Origin: Chromatiales bacterium
GTDB taxonomy: Bacteria > Pseudomonadota > Gammaproteobacteria > JAHELT01
Assembly (NCBI GenBank): GCA_024644045.1
Contig: JAHELT010000287.1
Span: forward strand, 40,690 to 104,689
Length of the DNA: 64,000 nt
Reading direction: 5' to 3'
Positions within the stretch are counted from its first letter, which is position 1; the number at the start of each line of letters is the position of its first letter. Shown in pieces: positions 36,432-44,750 of the stretch. Below the pieces are notes generated by a model. The model was not told where the DNA came from. It was given only the letters and a program-made list of their open reading frames with translations, and did no database searches. The translations under genes and the position numbers were made by a program.

Positions 36432-37400
36432 TTATCGTAAGTTGACCGCCGCGATGAGGCGGCAGAATACCTCTTGATCGACATTCCCCCCGCTCACCAG
36501 CACGCCGACGCGCCGGTAGCCGCGCAGCTCGCCGGACAACAGCGCAGCCAGCCCCAGCGCGCCCGAGGGCTCGATCACCATTTTCAACCGCAGAAAGGCG
36601 AGCGCCACCGCCGTACCGATCGCCTCCTCGCTGACCGTGCACATGTCATGCACGTGCTCGCGGATCAGTGCGAACGGCAGCTCGCCGAGCGAAGGGGTGC
36701 GCACGCCGTCCGCGATCGTGTCCGGGGCCTCGATGCGTTGCAGGACGCCGCTGCGAAACGAGCGCACCGCATCGTCAGCGCCCTGCGGCTCGACCCCGAT
36801 CACCCGGCAACCGGACTGCGCCCCGTGCGCAGCCAGGGCGCAACCGCTGAGCAGGCCGCCGCCTCCGCACGGTACCAGCAGTGCATCCAGCGCCGGCGTT
36901 TCCTGCAGCAGCTCCAGTGCGCTGGTGCCCTGACCGGCGACGATGTGCGGGTGATCGAAAGGCGGTACCAGCGTGTACTCCCGCTCCGCCATCAGCCGGT
37001 CGGCTACCTGCTCGCGCGACTCTACGGCGCTGTCGTACGCTACGACCCGAGCGCCGTAGCCTTCGGTTGCCGCGCGTTTGACGCGCGGCGCATTGGCGGG
37101 CATCACGATCGTGGCGTCGCACTCGAACAGGCGCGCGGCCAGCGCCACGGCCTGCGCGTGATTGCCAGAGCTGTACGCGATCAGCCCGCGCTGCCGCTCG
37201 ACTGCCGTCAGCTGCGCGACCGCGTTGTAGGCGCCGCGGAACTTGAAGGCGCCGACGCGCTGCAGGTTCTCGCACTTGAAAAAAACCGACATGCCGAGCT
37301 GCGCATCGAGGGTGCGCGAGGTGATCACCGGCGTGCGGTGCGCGATGCCGTCCAACCGGCGTGCAGCCGCCTGCACGTCGGTATATCCGGGAGGGCTCAA
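36432..37400 (-). CDS. PLP-dependent threonine/serine dehydratase-like enzyme
   Basis: A 322-residue fold-type II PLP enzyme of the serine racemase/threonine dehydratase/hydroxyaspartate dehydratase group. Marks are the PLP Lys in GAFKFRGAYNAV, the SSGNHAQAVALAA loop, the phosphate cup VPCGGGGLLSGC, and VSGGNVD near the end; no regulatory ACT domain. It would dehydrate or racemise a hydroxy-amino acid, often releasing ammonia. The start is a TTG that overlaps the stop of the flavoprotein gene in TTGA. Last of the seven overlapping genes that begin with nitrile hydratase. Confidence 0.88.
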   Translation of the reverse strand: MSPPGYTDVQAAARRLDGIAHRTPVITSRTLDAQLGMSVFFKCENLQRVGAFKFRGAYNAVAQLTAVERQRGLIAYSSGNHAQAVALAARLFECDATIVMPANAPRVKRAATEGYGARVVAYDSAVESREQVADRLMAEREYTLVPPFDHPHIVAGQGTSALELLQETPALDALLVPCGGGGLLSGCALAAHGAQSGCRVIGVEPQGADDAVRSFRSGVLQRIEAPDTIADGVRTPSLGELPFALIREHVHDMCTVSEEAIGTAVALAFLRLKMVIEPSGALGLAALLSGELRGYRRVGVLVSGGNVDQEVFCRLIAAVNLR

Positions 37401-39463
37401 GGCAGCTCCACGTATTCGCGGCGGAACGGCGCGCCGTCCGGGTCCAGCGACGTATCTTCGAGCTCCCGCGCATAGCGGTGTCCGGCGTACACGGCGGCCG
37501 CGATCGTGCCCGGCGCCAGGCAATCGCCGATCCGGGTCAGCGTCTGAATGCCGGCACCGGCGAGCGCTTCGGTATCCGAGTCGAGGCGGTCGTACAACGC
37601 GGTCTCCGGTGCCCGTGAGGTCACCAGCACCACGGCGTCCGCCGCCAGCTCGCGCGGTACGTCGGTGTAAATGCAGCTCAACGTGACGCCTCCGGCTCCG
37701 ATCGTGTGCAGCGCATGCTGGTTGACCACGCTGATGCCGAGCGAGCGCACCCGTTTTTCGATGTGCATCTGCTCCAGCGTGTTGTGCGTCCAGTGCGAAA
37801 CGTCCGGGGCCGGCGTGACCAGCGTGACCGGGTGTCCCTTGCCGACCAGCAGTTCCGCCAGTACACCACCGAGGTAGTAGTGATCGTCGTCGTACACCAC
37901 CACGCGGCCCTCCGGCAGCTTGCTCCGCATCAGATCGTCCGGTGTGTACACGTTCCCGCTGTCCGCGCCGGGTATCGGCTGCCAGTGCTGCCGCCCCAGC
38001 CCGTCGCGCCGCCAGTGCGCCCCGGTCGCCAGCGCCACGTGCTGCGCGCCGAACTCGAGCACGTTTTCAGCGTCGAGCTCGCTCCCGGGGTAGAGATCGA
38101 CGTTCGCCATGCGCCGCAGTTGCCCGAGACGGTAGTCGCGCACCCGCGCGTAGCTCGCCAGGCCGGGCAAGGCGCTTTCCAGATTGATCCGGCCGCCGGG
38201 CTCCGGTGCGCGCTCGGCGAGCGTGACGGCGTAGCCGCGCTGCGCGAGCGCCAGTGCCGCTTCCAGACCGGCCGGTCCGGCGCCGACCACCAGGCAGCGC
38301 GCCTCGCTCGCCGCCGGGGCGATGCGCTCCGGGTGCCAGCCGCGGCGATACTCCTCGCCCATGGTCGGATTCTGCGTGCAGCGCAGCGGCGTGAGGGTGT
38401 AATCGCCGGACACGCAGACGTTGCAGCCGATGCATTCACGGATGTCCTCGATACGGCCCTCGGCGATCTTGTTGGGCAGGAACGGGTCGGCAATGGACGG
38501 GCGCGCCGCCCCGATCATGTCGAGCACGCCGCGTTTGACCTGCGCCACCATCGCATCCGGCGAGGTAAATCGCCCGACGCCGACCACCGGTTTGCTGGTG
38601 ACCTGCTTCACGAACTCGATGTAGGGCTGCTGCGCCCCTTCCTCGCCGAAGCGGGCCGTGACCGAGTCGTTGGCCCAGTTGCTGACGTTCACGTCCCACA
38701 GGTCGGGCAGCTCGGCGAGCATCTCGACGACGTCGCGCCCTTCGTTGCCCGCTGCGATGCCTGCATCGCCGAGCAACTCGTCGACCGCAAAGCGAATCGC
38801 GACCGCGCAGGTGTCGCCGACGGCCTCGCGGGTGTCTTCCAGCAGCTCGCGCAGGAACCGCGTGCGGTTCTCGAGGCTGCCGCCATACTCGTCGCTGCGC
38901 CGGTTGTAGCGCCGGTTGAGAAAATGAAACGCCAGCGACAGGTTGTGGGCGGCGTAGACGTAGATGATGTCGAAGCCGGCGGCGCGCGCGCGCAACGCCG
39001 CCTGGCGGTGCCAGCGGCGCACGTCCGCGATGTCTCTTTTCGACATGGCGTAGGCCTGCGCCGGATCATAGGCAAGCACGACAACGTCTGACACGGCCAT
39101 CGATGGCAGGCGGGTGAAGCGGTTAACGGCTTCGTGACCGTTGTGGCTGATCTCAATCGCGGCCAGCGAGCCGTGGGCCTTGATCGCCTCGGCGGTGCGC
39201 GCCATGCGCGCGACGTCGCCGTCGTCCCACAGGCGCGCTTCCGAGAACGGGGAGAAATCGCTGCTCGGGTGAATCTCGCACTCTTCGGTCGCCACCACCG
39301 CCCAGCCGCCCTCGGCCTTCATGCCGCGCATCGCGGCGACGGCACCCGGCAGGCGGTGGCCCATGCCGTTGCAGTGCGGCACCTGGTAGAAGCGGTTACG
39401 GGCGGTGAGCGGCCCGATCGGCACGGGCTCGAACAGGATGTCGTAACGGGGATCGCGGGTCAT
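37397..39463 (-). CDS. Fe-S flavoprotein of the trimethylamine/dimethylglycine dehydrogenase family
   Basis: A 688-residue oxidoreductase with three parts: an N-terminal old-yellow-enzyme barrel for FMN (about 1-340), a 4Fe-4S site (CIGCNVC, then a fourth Cys in LRCTQNPTMGEEYRRGWHPE, about 344-375), and NAD/ADP-binding Rossmann domains (LVVGAGPAGLEAALALAQ). This architecture and the GEEYRRGWHPE motif match trimethylamine, dimethylamine and histamine dehydrogenases and DgcA, rather than 2,4-dienoyl-CoA reductase. It should oxidise an amine, with electrons leaving by the Fe-S cluster. ATG overlaps the stop of the GS-like gene (ATGA). Confidence 0.88.
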   Translation of the reverse strand: MTRDPRYDILFEPVPIGPLTARNRFYQVPHCNGMGHRLPGAVAAMRGMKAEGGWAVVATEECEIHPSSDFSPFSEARLWDDGDVARMARTAEAIKAHGSLAAIEISHNGHEAVNRFTRLPSMAVSDVVVLAYDPAQAYAMSKRDIADVRRWHRQAALRARAAGFDIIYVYAAHNLSLAFHFLNRRYNRRSDEYGGSLENRTRFLRELLEDTREAVGDTCAVAIRFAVDELLGDAGIAAGNEGRDVVEMLAELPDLWDVNVSNWANDSVTARFGEEGAQQPYIEFVKQVTSKPVVGVGRFTSPDAMVAQVKRGVLDMIGAARPSIADPFLPNKIAEGRIEDIRECIGCNVCVSGDYTLTPLRCTQNPTMGEEYRRGWHPERIAPAASEARCLVVGAGPAGLEAALALAQRGYAVTLAERAPEPGGRINLESALPGLASYARVRDYRLGQLRRMANVDLYPGSELDAENVLEFGAQHVALATGAHWRRDGLGRQHWQPIPGADSGNVYTPDDLMRSKLPEGRVVVYDDDHYYLGGVLAELLVGKGHPVTLVTPAPDVSHWTHNTLEQMHIEKRVRSLGISVVNQHALHTIGAGGVTLSCIYTDVPRELAADAVVLVTSRAPETALYDRLDSDTEALAGAGIQTLTRIGDCLAPGTIAAAVYAGHRYARELEDTSLDPDGAPFRREYVELP

Positions 39464-40848
39464 GTAAGCAGGTACCAGTCGTATTCAGTGGGCGAGATGT
39501 GCTGTTCGAGCGCCTCCAGCTCGCGCAGCTTGCAGGCGCAGAACGCATCCAGATAGGTGGCGCCCAGGTATTCGCTGAGCGTGCGGCTGGCCTGCAGCCG
39601 CTCGAGTGCGCTGCGCAATCGCATGGGCAGATCCGGGTGCACCTCGGCGCCCGCGTTGCCGCTCGCCGGCGGGCCGCAGTCGAGCTTGGTGGTGATGCCC
39701 TGGTGGATACCGGCAAGCACGCTGGCCAGCACCAGGTAAGGATTGGCGTCGGCGCCCGCGACGCGGAACTCCATACGCCGCGCGGTGCCGTCGCCGATCG
39801 GAATGCGCAACGCCACCGAGCGGTTCTCGAATCCCCAGGACGGCGTCACCGGCACGTAGCTCATCGGCACGAAGCGGCGGTACGCGTTGACGTTGGGTGC
39901 CCACAAGCCCATCGCTTCCGGCATGATCTGCAGCACCCCGCCGAGCGCGTGGCGCAGGGTCGGGCTGATCGACGCCTCGCTGGCGAATGTGCCGCCGCCG
40001 TCGAACGCGTTTTCGCCCCGGCGGTCGAGCAGGCTGATGTGCACGTGCAGGCCGCTGCCGGAGTGCTGCTGGAAGGGCTTTGCCATGAACGTCGCGCGGT
40101 AGCCGTCACGCCGGGCAACGCACTGCACGGCCCGCTTGAAAATCACACAGTCGTCGGCCGCGCCCAGCGCGTCCGGCTTGTGATGCAGGTTGATCTCGAA
40201 CTGACCCGGGGCATACTCCGACGACCCGGCCTGGCAGCTCACGTGCTGCTGCTGACACGCCGTGTCCACGGCGTTGAGAAACGCGGCGAACTCGTCGATC
40301 TCGTTCAATCCGTAGACCTGAGTGCTGGTCGGGCGCCGGCCGCTGGAGGGTGCCGGCGGCAGCTGCGGGGAGCCGTCCGGCGCCGGCGCGTTGTCCAGCA
40401 GGTAGAACTCCAGCTCGAACGCGACCACGGGCGTCAGGTCGAGCTCGGCGAAACGCTCCAGCACGCGTCTCAGCACATTGCGCGGCTCGTAATAGAACGG
40501 GATGCCTTCGCTGTCGCGGAACGTGAGCATGGCCTGCACGGTCGGCTCCTCGACCCAGGGCACCGGCTGCAGCGTGCCGGGAACGGCAAAGCCCAGCTGG
40601 TCCGGGTCGCCGTCCGAGAAGCCCATGCCCAGCGGATCGTGCGAGTCACCGGTCACCGACAGCAGGAATACTGATCCGGGCGAGGCCACGCCCCCCCGGA
40701 ACAGCTTGTCGGCCTGCGCGACGGGCAGACGCTTGCCGCGCACGATGCCGCACAGGTCGCTGTAGAACGCGTCAACGTAGCGCGCGTTCGGGTGTGCGGT
40801 GAGCAGGGTCGTGAGCTCGGGCGCGTGTTGCGGATCGCTGTGTTTCAT
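39460..40848 (-). CDS. Glutamine-synthetase-like gamma-glutamyl ligase
   Basis: A 462-residue GS-fold enzyme. The beta-grasp domain has YVDAFYSDLCGIVRGKR. The catalytic barrel has FELEFYLLD (E-x-E), SSEYAPGQFEINL (metal Glu), HSGSGLHVHISL, and ANPYLVLASVLAG. It lacks signs of the GlnA adenylylation loop and looks like the PuuA/GlnT/gamma-glutamylmethylamide synthetase group, which joins glutamate to amines. The start ATG 40848 overlaps the accessory-gene stop (ATGA); a longer reading frame is a shadow of that gene. Together with the amine-oxidising flavoprotein downstream it suggests amine handling. Confidence 0.87.
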   Translation of the reverse strand: MKHSDPQHAPELTTLLTAHPNARYVDAFYSDLCGIVRGKRLPVAQADKLFRGGVASPGSVFLLSVTGDSHDPLGMGFSDGDPDQLGFAVPGTLQPVPWVEEPTVQAMLTFRDSEGIPFYYEPRNVLRRVLERFAELDLTPVVAFELEFYLLDNAPAPDGSPQLPPAPSSGRRPTSTQVYGLNEIDEFAAFLNAVDTACQQQHVSCQAGSSEYAPGQFEINLHHKPDALGAADDCVIFKRAVQCVARRDGYRATFMAKPFQQHSGSGLHVHISLLDRRGENAFDGGGTFASEASISPTLRHALGGVLQIMPEAMGLWAPNVNAYRRFVPMSYVPVTPSWGFENRSVALRIPIGDGTARRMEFRVAGADANPYLVLASVLAGIHQGITTKLDCGPPASGNAGAEVHPDLPMRLRSALERLQASRTLSEYLGATYLDAFCACKLRELEALEQHISPTEYDWYLLT

Positions 40849-41195
40849 TCCGGGTGATCGCCGGCCGCGAGCGAGATGGGTTTGCCGTGCGGCGTGTGCC
40901 GCGCGGCGCTCGCCCACGCCCGCTGGCGCTTGCGGTGCTCCGCCGCGCTGAGCAGGCGTTTGTCCATGAGCAGTCTTTCGAGCGCGCTCAGCCAGTGCCG
41001 ATAGTAGTTGTCCTCGTCTGACTCGTCCGGCGCGTCCCCGACGCGAATCGCCTCCGCCAGGTAGCGCGACCACTCCTGCCAGGTGAAATGGCCGGCCGCG
41101 TGCAGCTGCAGCGTCAAGGCGAACGCCTGCGCCTGCCAGGGCTCGCCGAACACCCGCTCCTGGCCCGGTGCGCCGGGGTCAGCAGGTTCCGTCAT
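40845..41195 (-). CDS. Nitrile hydratase accessory/beta-N-like protein
   Basis: A 116-residue protein like the nitrile hydratase accessory family (TIGR03889-type): FGEPWQAQAFALTLQLHAAG, FTWQEWSRYLAEAI and YYRHWLSALERLLMDKRLLS. It repeats the fold of the N-terminal half of the beta subunit. Related short proteins help to load metal into, or mature, the hydratase. Start and stop overlap both neighbours by four bases (ATGA). Confidence 0.8.
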   Translation of the reverse strand: MTEPADPGAPGQERVFGEPWQAQAFALTLQLHAAGHFTWQEWSRYLAEAIRVGDAPDESDEDNYYRHWLSALERLLMDKRLLSAAEHRKRQRAWASAARHTPHGKPISLAAGDHPE

Positions 41196-41542
41196 GTCGC
41201 CGATGCCAGGTACGATTCGAACAGATCCACGTACACCGAGCCGCCGGGCGAACCCTGCGGTCCCCACAGCTCCTCGCTGGAGAAACGCACGCTGTACAAG
41301 CGCTCCGGCACCGTCTCGCCGCGCGCATGCGCGTCCGCAAAGGTGAACACGCCGTGATCGCTGTGCACCACGCCGCGGCGTCCGCGCACGTAACGGGGTA
41401 TGCGTGTGTGCGTGGGCGGGTTGATGTTCAGCGCGTGCACCGTTTGGCCTACCGCAAACCGGGCGGGCAGCGGATCGGCAAGGCGCGCGCTGGCGCCTTT
41501 GCGCAGCACGGCGGCCACGTTGTCAGCTTTCAGCACCGGCAT
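41192..41542 (-). CDS. Nitrile hydratase beta subunit, C-terminal half
   Basis: A 116-residue protein equal to the C-terminal SH3-like domain of nitrile hydratase beta: VAAVLRKGASARL, ARFAVGQTVHALNINPPTHTRIPRYVRG, GVVHSDHGVF and YSVRFSSEELWG. It starts at ATG 41542 (MPVLKADN) and overlaps the preceding half-gene by 20 bases in another frame. A one-base deletion before this ATG would join the two into a normal beta chain. Thiocyanate hydrolase has naturally separate halves, so both readings remain open. Confidence 0.85.
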   Translation of the reverse strand: MPVLKADNVAAVLRKGASARLADPLPARFAVGQTVHALNINPPTHTRIPRYVRGRRGVVHSDHGVFTFADAHARGETVPERLYSVRFSSEELWGPQGSPGGSVYVDLFESYLASAT

Positions 41543-41849
41543 CGGTTTCCGCCGCGATTCGCTGCATGCGCGCCTCGATCTCAGCGGCGCTGAGCAGACC
41601 CTGCTCAATGAGCAGCAGCTGCAGGCCGTGTATCCAGTGTTCGTAGTAGCTGGTGCGCAGGTACTCCGCCGGCTCCATGCGCTCGCGCGCGTAGCGGGAC
41701 ATGTCCAGATTCCAGCGCCCGTAAGCGCCCATCGCGAGCGTGATGGCGAATGCGCGCCGCTCCCAGTCGGCATGAAACACCGGCTCGTCGGGCTCCGGCG
41801 AGATGGCGCCGAAGCCGTGCATGCCGCCGAGATCGTGGGCGCCGTTCAC
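41523..41849 (-). CDS. Nitrile hydratase beta subunit, N-terminal half
   Basis: A 108-residue protein equal to the helical N-terminal domain of nitrile hydratase beta: [62 protein letters not shown]. It ends at TGA 41523, just where the linker to the C-terminal domain would begin. The GTG start overlaps the alpha-subunit stop (GTGA). See the C-terminal half for the split. Confidence 0.85.
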   Translation of the reverse strand: MNGAHDLGGMHGFGAISPEPDEPVFHADWERRAFAITLAMGAYGRWNLDMSRYARERMEPAEYLRTSYYEHWIHGLQLLLIEQGLLSAAEIEARMQRIAAETDAGAES

Positions 41850-42460
41850 GGGCTGCGGGGGAGCGCCGTGCCGATCATCGAGTCCCGCGTGACCAGCTCG
41901 GCGAGTTGCGCTTGGTTCAGGGCATCGGTGCCGCGGGGGCGCATCGGGAGCACCAGATAGCGCACCTCGGCCGTGCTGTCCCAGACCCGGACTTCCACAT
42001 CCTCCGGCAGGCTGCAGCCGAACTCCTCCAGGACCGCGCGCGGCTCGGCGACCGCGCGTGCACGGTAGGGCGCCGACTTGTACCACACCGGCGGCAGGCC
42101 GAGCACCGGCCACGGGTAACAGGAACACAGCGTGCAGACCACCATGTTGTGCACCTGCGGTGTGTTTTCCAGCACCACCATGTCCTCGCCCTGACGCCCG
42201 CTGAACCCCAGCTCCGCGATCGCCGCACTGGCATCGCTCAGCAGCCGCTCGCGGTAAGCGGGGTCCGCCCAGGCACGTGCCACCACCCTCGCGCCGTTGC
42301 GCGGCCCGACCTTCGTCTCGTAGGTATCGATGAGCGCATCCAGCGCGGCCGGATCGACCAGGCCTTTCTCCACCAGCAGTGACTCCAGCGCTTTGACGCG
42401 CAACACGGTCTCCGGCAGCGGGTCGTTGTGTTTGTGATGGCTCATGGGCAGTTCGTTCAT
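41846..42460 (-). CDS. Cobalt-type nitrile hydratase/thiocyanate hydrolase-like alpha subunit
   Basis: A 204-residue metal-binding subunit. The claw motif VCTLCSC lies at 108-114, with Thr rather than Ser, which marks the non-corrin cobalt type, followed by [23 protein letters not shown]. The two inner Cys would be oxidised to sulfinate and sulfenate in the mature enzyme. It hydrates nitriles to amides (or thiocyanate to COS plus ammonia, if of that branch). ATG 42460 is used as start; a second ATG five codons on is also possible. First gene of the seven-gene overlapping set. Confidence 0.9.
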   Translation of the reverse strand: MNELPMSHHKHNDPLPETVLRVKALESLLVEKGLVDPAALDALIDTYETKVGPRNGARVVARAWADPAYRERLLSDASAAIAELGFSGRQGEDMVVLENTPQVHNMVVCTLCSCYPWPVLGLPPVWYKSAPYRARAVAEPRAVLEEFGCSLPEDVEVRVWDSTAEVRYLVLPMRPRGTDALNQAQLAELVTRDSMIGTALPRSP

Positions 42461-42513
42461 ACCCCGGCAGCGCGAGGGTCCGCAGGTGAACCGAATGTTA
42501 CACGAACCGCGCC

Positions 42514-42526
42514 GGGGACTGTCCCC
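42514..42526. repeat. GGGGAC-core palindrome, copy 3
   Basis: GGGGACTGTCCCC, palindromic apart from its central bases, upstream of the nitrile hydratase alpha gene. The outer arms seen in copies 1 and 2 are not clear here. Confidence 0.55.
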
Positions 42527-42595
42527 CTCCGCAGGTAAGCGGGACCAACGTGGGTCGAGCCAGGCCAACAGGCGACCGCCCGTGTCGCCGCCAAC

Positions 42596-42608
42596 GGGGA
42601 CTGTCCCC
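42596..42608. repeat. GGGGACTGTCCCC palindrome, copy 4
   Basis: The same 13-base core as the copy 82 bases to the left. To the right it is followed by TTTCACCGGGGTGAGGACGA and then TTTCACCGTC, which ends at the MFS gene stop; GACGGTGAAAT-like spacing may be a diverged outer arm. The two copies fill the gap between the MFS gene and the nitrile hydratase operon. Confidence 0.55.
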
Positions 42609-42638
42609 ATTTCACCGGGGTGAGGACGATTTCACCGT

Positions 42639-43868
42639 CTAAGGGGTGTGGTGCGTCGCGAGCGCCCGCACGCTCAACGCCAGCAGCGCGACAGCGGCAC
42701 AACCCAGGACCGCGCAGAAAGTGAGCACTGCGCTGAGCGTGGCCCAGTCGGCGGTCGCATCGGGCGCCAGCCACCAGGCCAGTCCGCTCAGCAGCACGGT
42801 GAGCGCGACCCGCCCGGTGAGATTGAGCACGGACAGAAACGTGGCCCGGTGCGCGCTCTTCAGGTGGCTGCCGAGCGCCGCATTGAACGGCCCGTGCGTA
42901 ATCGCATCGGGCGCGTTGCGCAGCGCGACCAGCAGGGCGGTGGCCAGTCCAAGCCAGCTTGCGAGCACCACCACGATGGTCGCCTGCAGCACCAGCGCGC
43001 CGATCAGCAGCACTGCCAGCCCGAGCCGGTCACGGATCCACACGCTGTGACCGGCAAGAAACGCGGCTAGGCCCATGGTGACGGCCATCATTGCGCCTGA
43101 GGCGGTGGCCGCACTGAAGTCGATGGGCAACGGCCCCTGCTCCAGCAGCTTCAGATACGGCTGGTAAAACTCGTAAGGCACGTGCATGAGCACGTCCAGA
43201 GTCACGAAAAAGCCGACGAACCAGAGCACCGGCGCGAGTCTCAGGTAGCCGGCGCACTGGCGCAGCTGGCGGCCGAAGCTGGACTCCGCAGCGTCCCACT
43301 GCCCGTAGTCGCGCGGTTCGACAAACCGGAGCACCAGCACGACCGCGACCAGCGTCGCCAGCAGCGAGATCAGGTAGGCGAGGCGCAGATCGACCAGGCC
43401 GCACAGGCCGCCGACCAGCGAGAAGCAGCCCAGTGAGGCAAGCCCGGCGCGTTCGGCCAGGGCCTCGCGGTGCGCGAACTCCTCGACCCGGCCGAGCGCC
43501 GCCAGCGAGTCGTAGTGCATCGCGGTGTCGGTGCCCGAGCGCAGGGTCATGCCCGTACCCAGCAGTATCTGCGCTGCCAGCAGGCCTGCGAGATCGTGAC
43601 TGGCGATGAACACCAGGTAGGCGACACAGAACGACAGGGAGGACAGCAGCAGCGTGCGGCGCCGCCCGAAGCGGTCGGAGAAGTAGCCCGACGGTACTTC
43701 CAGCACCACGATGGTCGCATAGTACGCTGCCTCCAGCAGCAGCACCTCGTGCAGCGCGACGCGCTCGATGAAGTACAGAAAGAAGATCGGCAGCCAGGTG
43801 AACGCGTCGGTGCTGGCGCGGTACCAGGGAAACAGCCGGACGTTGCGGCTCAGCGGGTCGGTTGGCAT
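42639..43868 (-). CDS. MFS transporter
   Basis: A 409-residue major-facilitator protein with about 12 membrane segments and the signature loop between TM2 and TM3 (GYFSDRFGRRRTL). The early segment FLYFIERVALHEVLLLEAAYYATIVVLEVPSG is typical of the drug:H+ antiporter-like MFS groups. It lies upstream of the nitrile hydratase genes on the same strand, with about 180 bases between. Uptake or export of a related compound is possible but unproven. Confidence 0.85.
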   Translation of the reverse strand: MPTDPLSRNVRLFPWYRASTDAFTWLPIFFLYFIERVALHEVLLLEAAYYATIVVLEVPSGYFSDRFGRRRTLLLSSLSFCVAYLVFIASHDLAGLLAAQILLGTGMTLRSGTDTAMHYDSLAALGRVEEFAHREALAERAGLASLGCFSLVGGLCGLVDLRLAYLISLLATLVAVVLVLRFVEPRDYGQWDAAESSFGRQLRQCAGYLRLAPVLWFVGFFVTLDVLMHVPYEFYQPYLKLLEQGPLPIDFSAATASGAMMAVTMGLAAFLAGHSVWIRDRLGLAVLLIGALVLQATIVVVLASWLGLATALLVALRNAPDAITHGPFNAALGSHLKSAHRATFLSVLNLTGRVALTVLLSGLAWWLAPDATADWATLSAVLTFCAVLGCAAVALLALSVRALATHHTP

Positions 43869-43919
43869 CGAGCGGCGGGCGGCGGGCCGGGTTGCTCGAG
43901 CGGTGGCCCGTCGAGCGGG

Positions 43920-44477
43920 CTAGGCGTCGTCGTTCCGTTTCTCCAGCGACGGCCGGGTGATTTCGTCCGCGTATTCGTCCTCGCGCCCGTCGTCGTCGTC
44001 GTGGTCTTGTTTCGGCGTGGACGGCCTGGTGATCTCATCGTCGGCGAACGGCTCCGAAACGTGCGGCCACTGGCCGTTGTGGCTGTAGCCCGCCAGCTGC
44101 TCGGGCACGTCGACGCAGGCAATGTACACGCGCGGCGTCCGGCGCTTATCGGTGTCCTTGATCAGCACGCCCTGCAGGTACGCACCCTGCGGCAGCTCGT
44201 GCCACTGCGGCGCGCCGGTCGCGTCCGGCATCTGAAAGCGCGCCACGAACAGCTTCACCCAGCGCGGCGAGTAAGCCTCCCACTCGCCGTTCTTGATCGT
44301 GTTGACGGGCACGCTCGGGATCAGTTCACTGTTGCCCGGATCGCCCTCCTTGCGCCCCCACAGCACCAGCTCGTCGCGCCCGGAGCGTTTGCGCACCGGC
44401 AACAGGGCGCGTGTCGAGCAATCATAGGCGGAGCCGGTGGTCATCCCGGCGAACTTGAAACCGACTCTCTGGCACAC
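43920..44477 (-). CDS. Protein of unknown function with acidic repeated tail
   Basis: Up to 185 residues, not recognised. The core (LVLWGRKEGDPGNSELIPSVPVNTIKNGEWEAYSPRWVKLFVARFQMPD) is beta-rich, and ARVYIACVDVPEQL-like strands follow. The C-terminal 40 residues are strongly acidic and contain DEITRPS twice, spaced about 24 residues. A second ATG at 44444 (MTTGSAYDCS) may be the true start. It lies upstream of the MFS gene with the stop about 50 bases away, so the two could be co-transcribed. Confidence 0.5.
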   Translation of the reverse strand: MCQRVGFKFAGMTTGSAYDCSTRALLPVRKRSGRDELVLWGRKEGDPGNSELIPSVPVNTIKNGEWEAYSPRWVKLFVARFQMPDATGAPQWHELPQGAYLQGVLIKDTDKRRTPRVYIACVDVPEQLAGYSHNGQWPHVSEPFADDEITRPSTPKQDHDDDDGREDEYADEITRPSLEKRNDDA

Positions 44478-44750
44478 GGCAGTTTGGTCGTTCTTTATAC
44501 AGACTTATTTGTACCACAATTGTGCAGTTGGCGAATTATGTGACGCATATTCCGTTCCAGATCGCGTCTCGGACAGTATAATCGCTTGCGTTTTTGCTGC
44601 GGATGCGGCAATTAGCGTACAAGAATCGATAGCAGGTCAGCCTGAAAATCGCAGTCGTCCGTCTCCACAGAACAACTTGGGTCACCGGTGGACGCGGTCC
44701 GCTTTGCTGCAGTGCAATAGAGCGGCCGGCGTACCGGTAGAGATGTGCTG

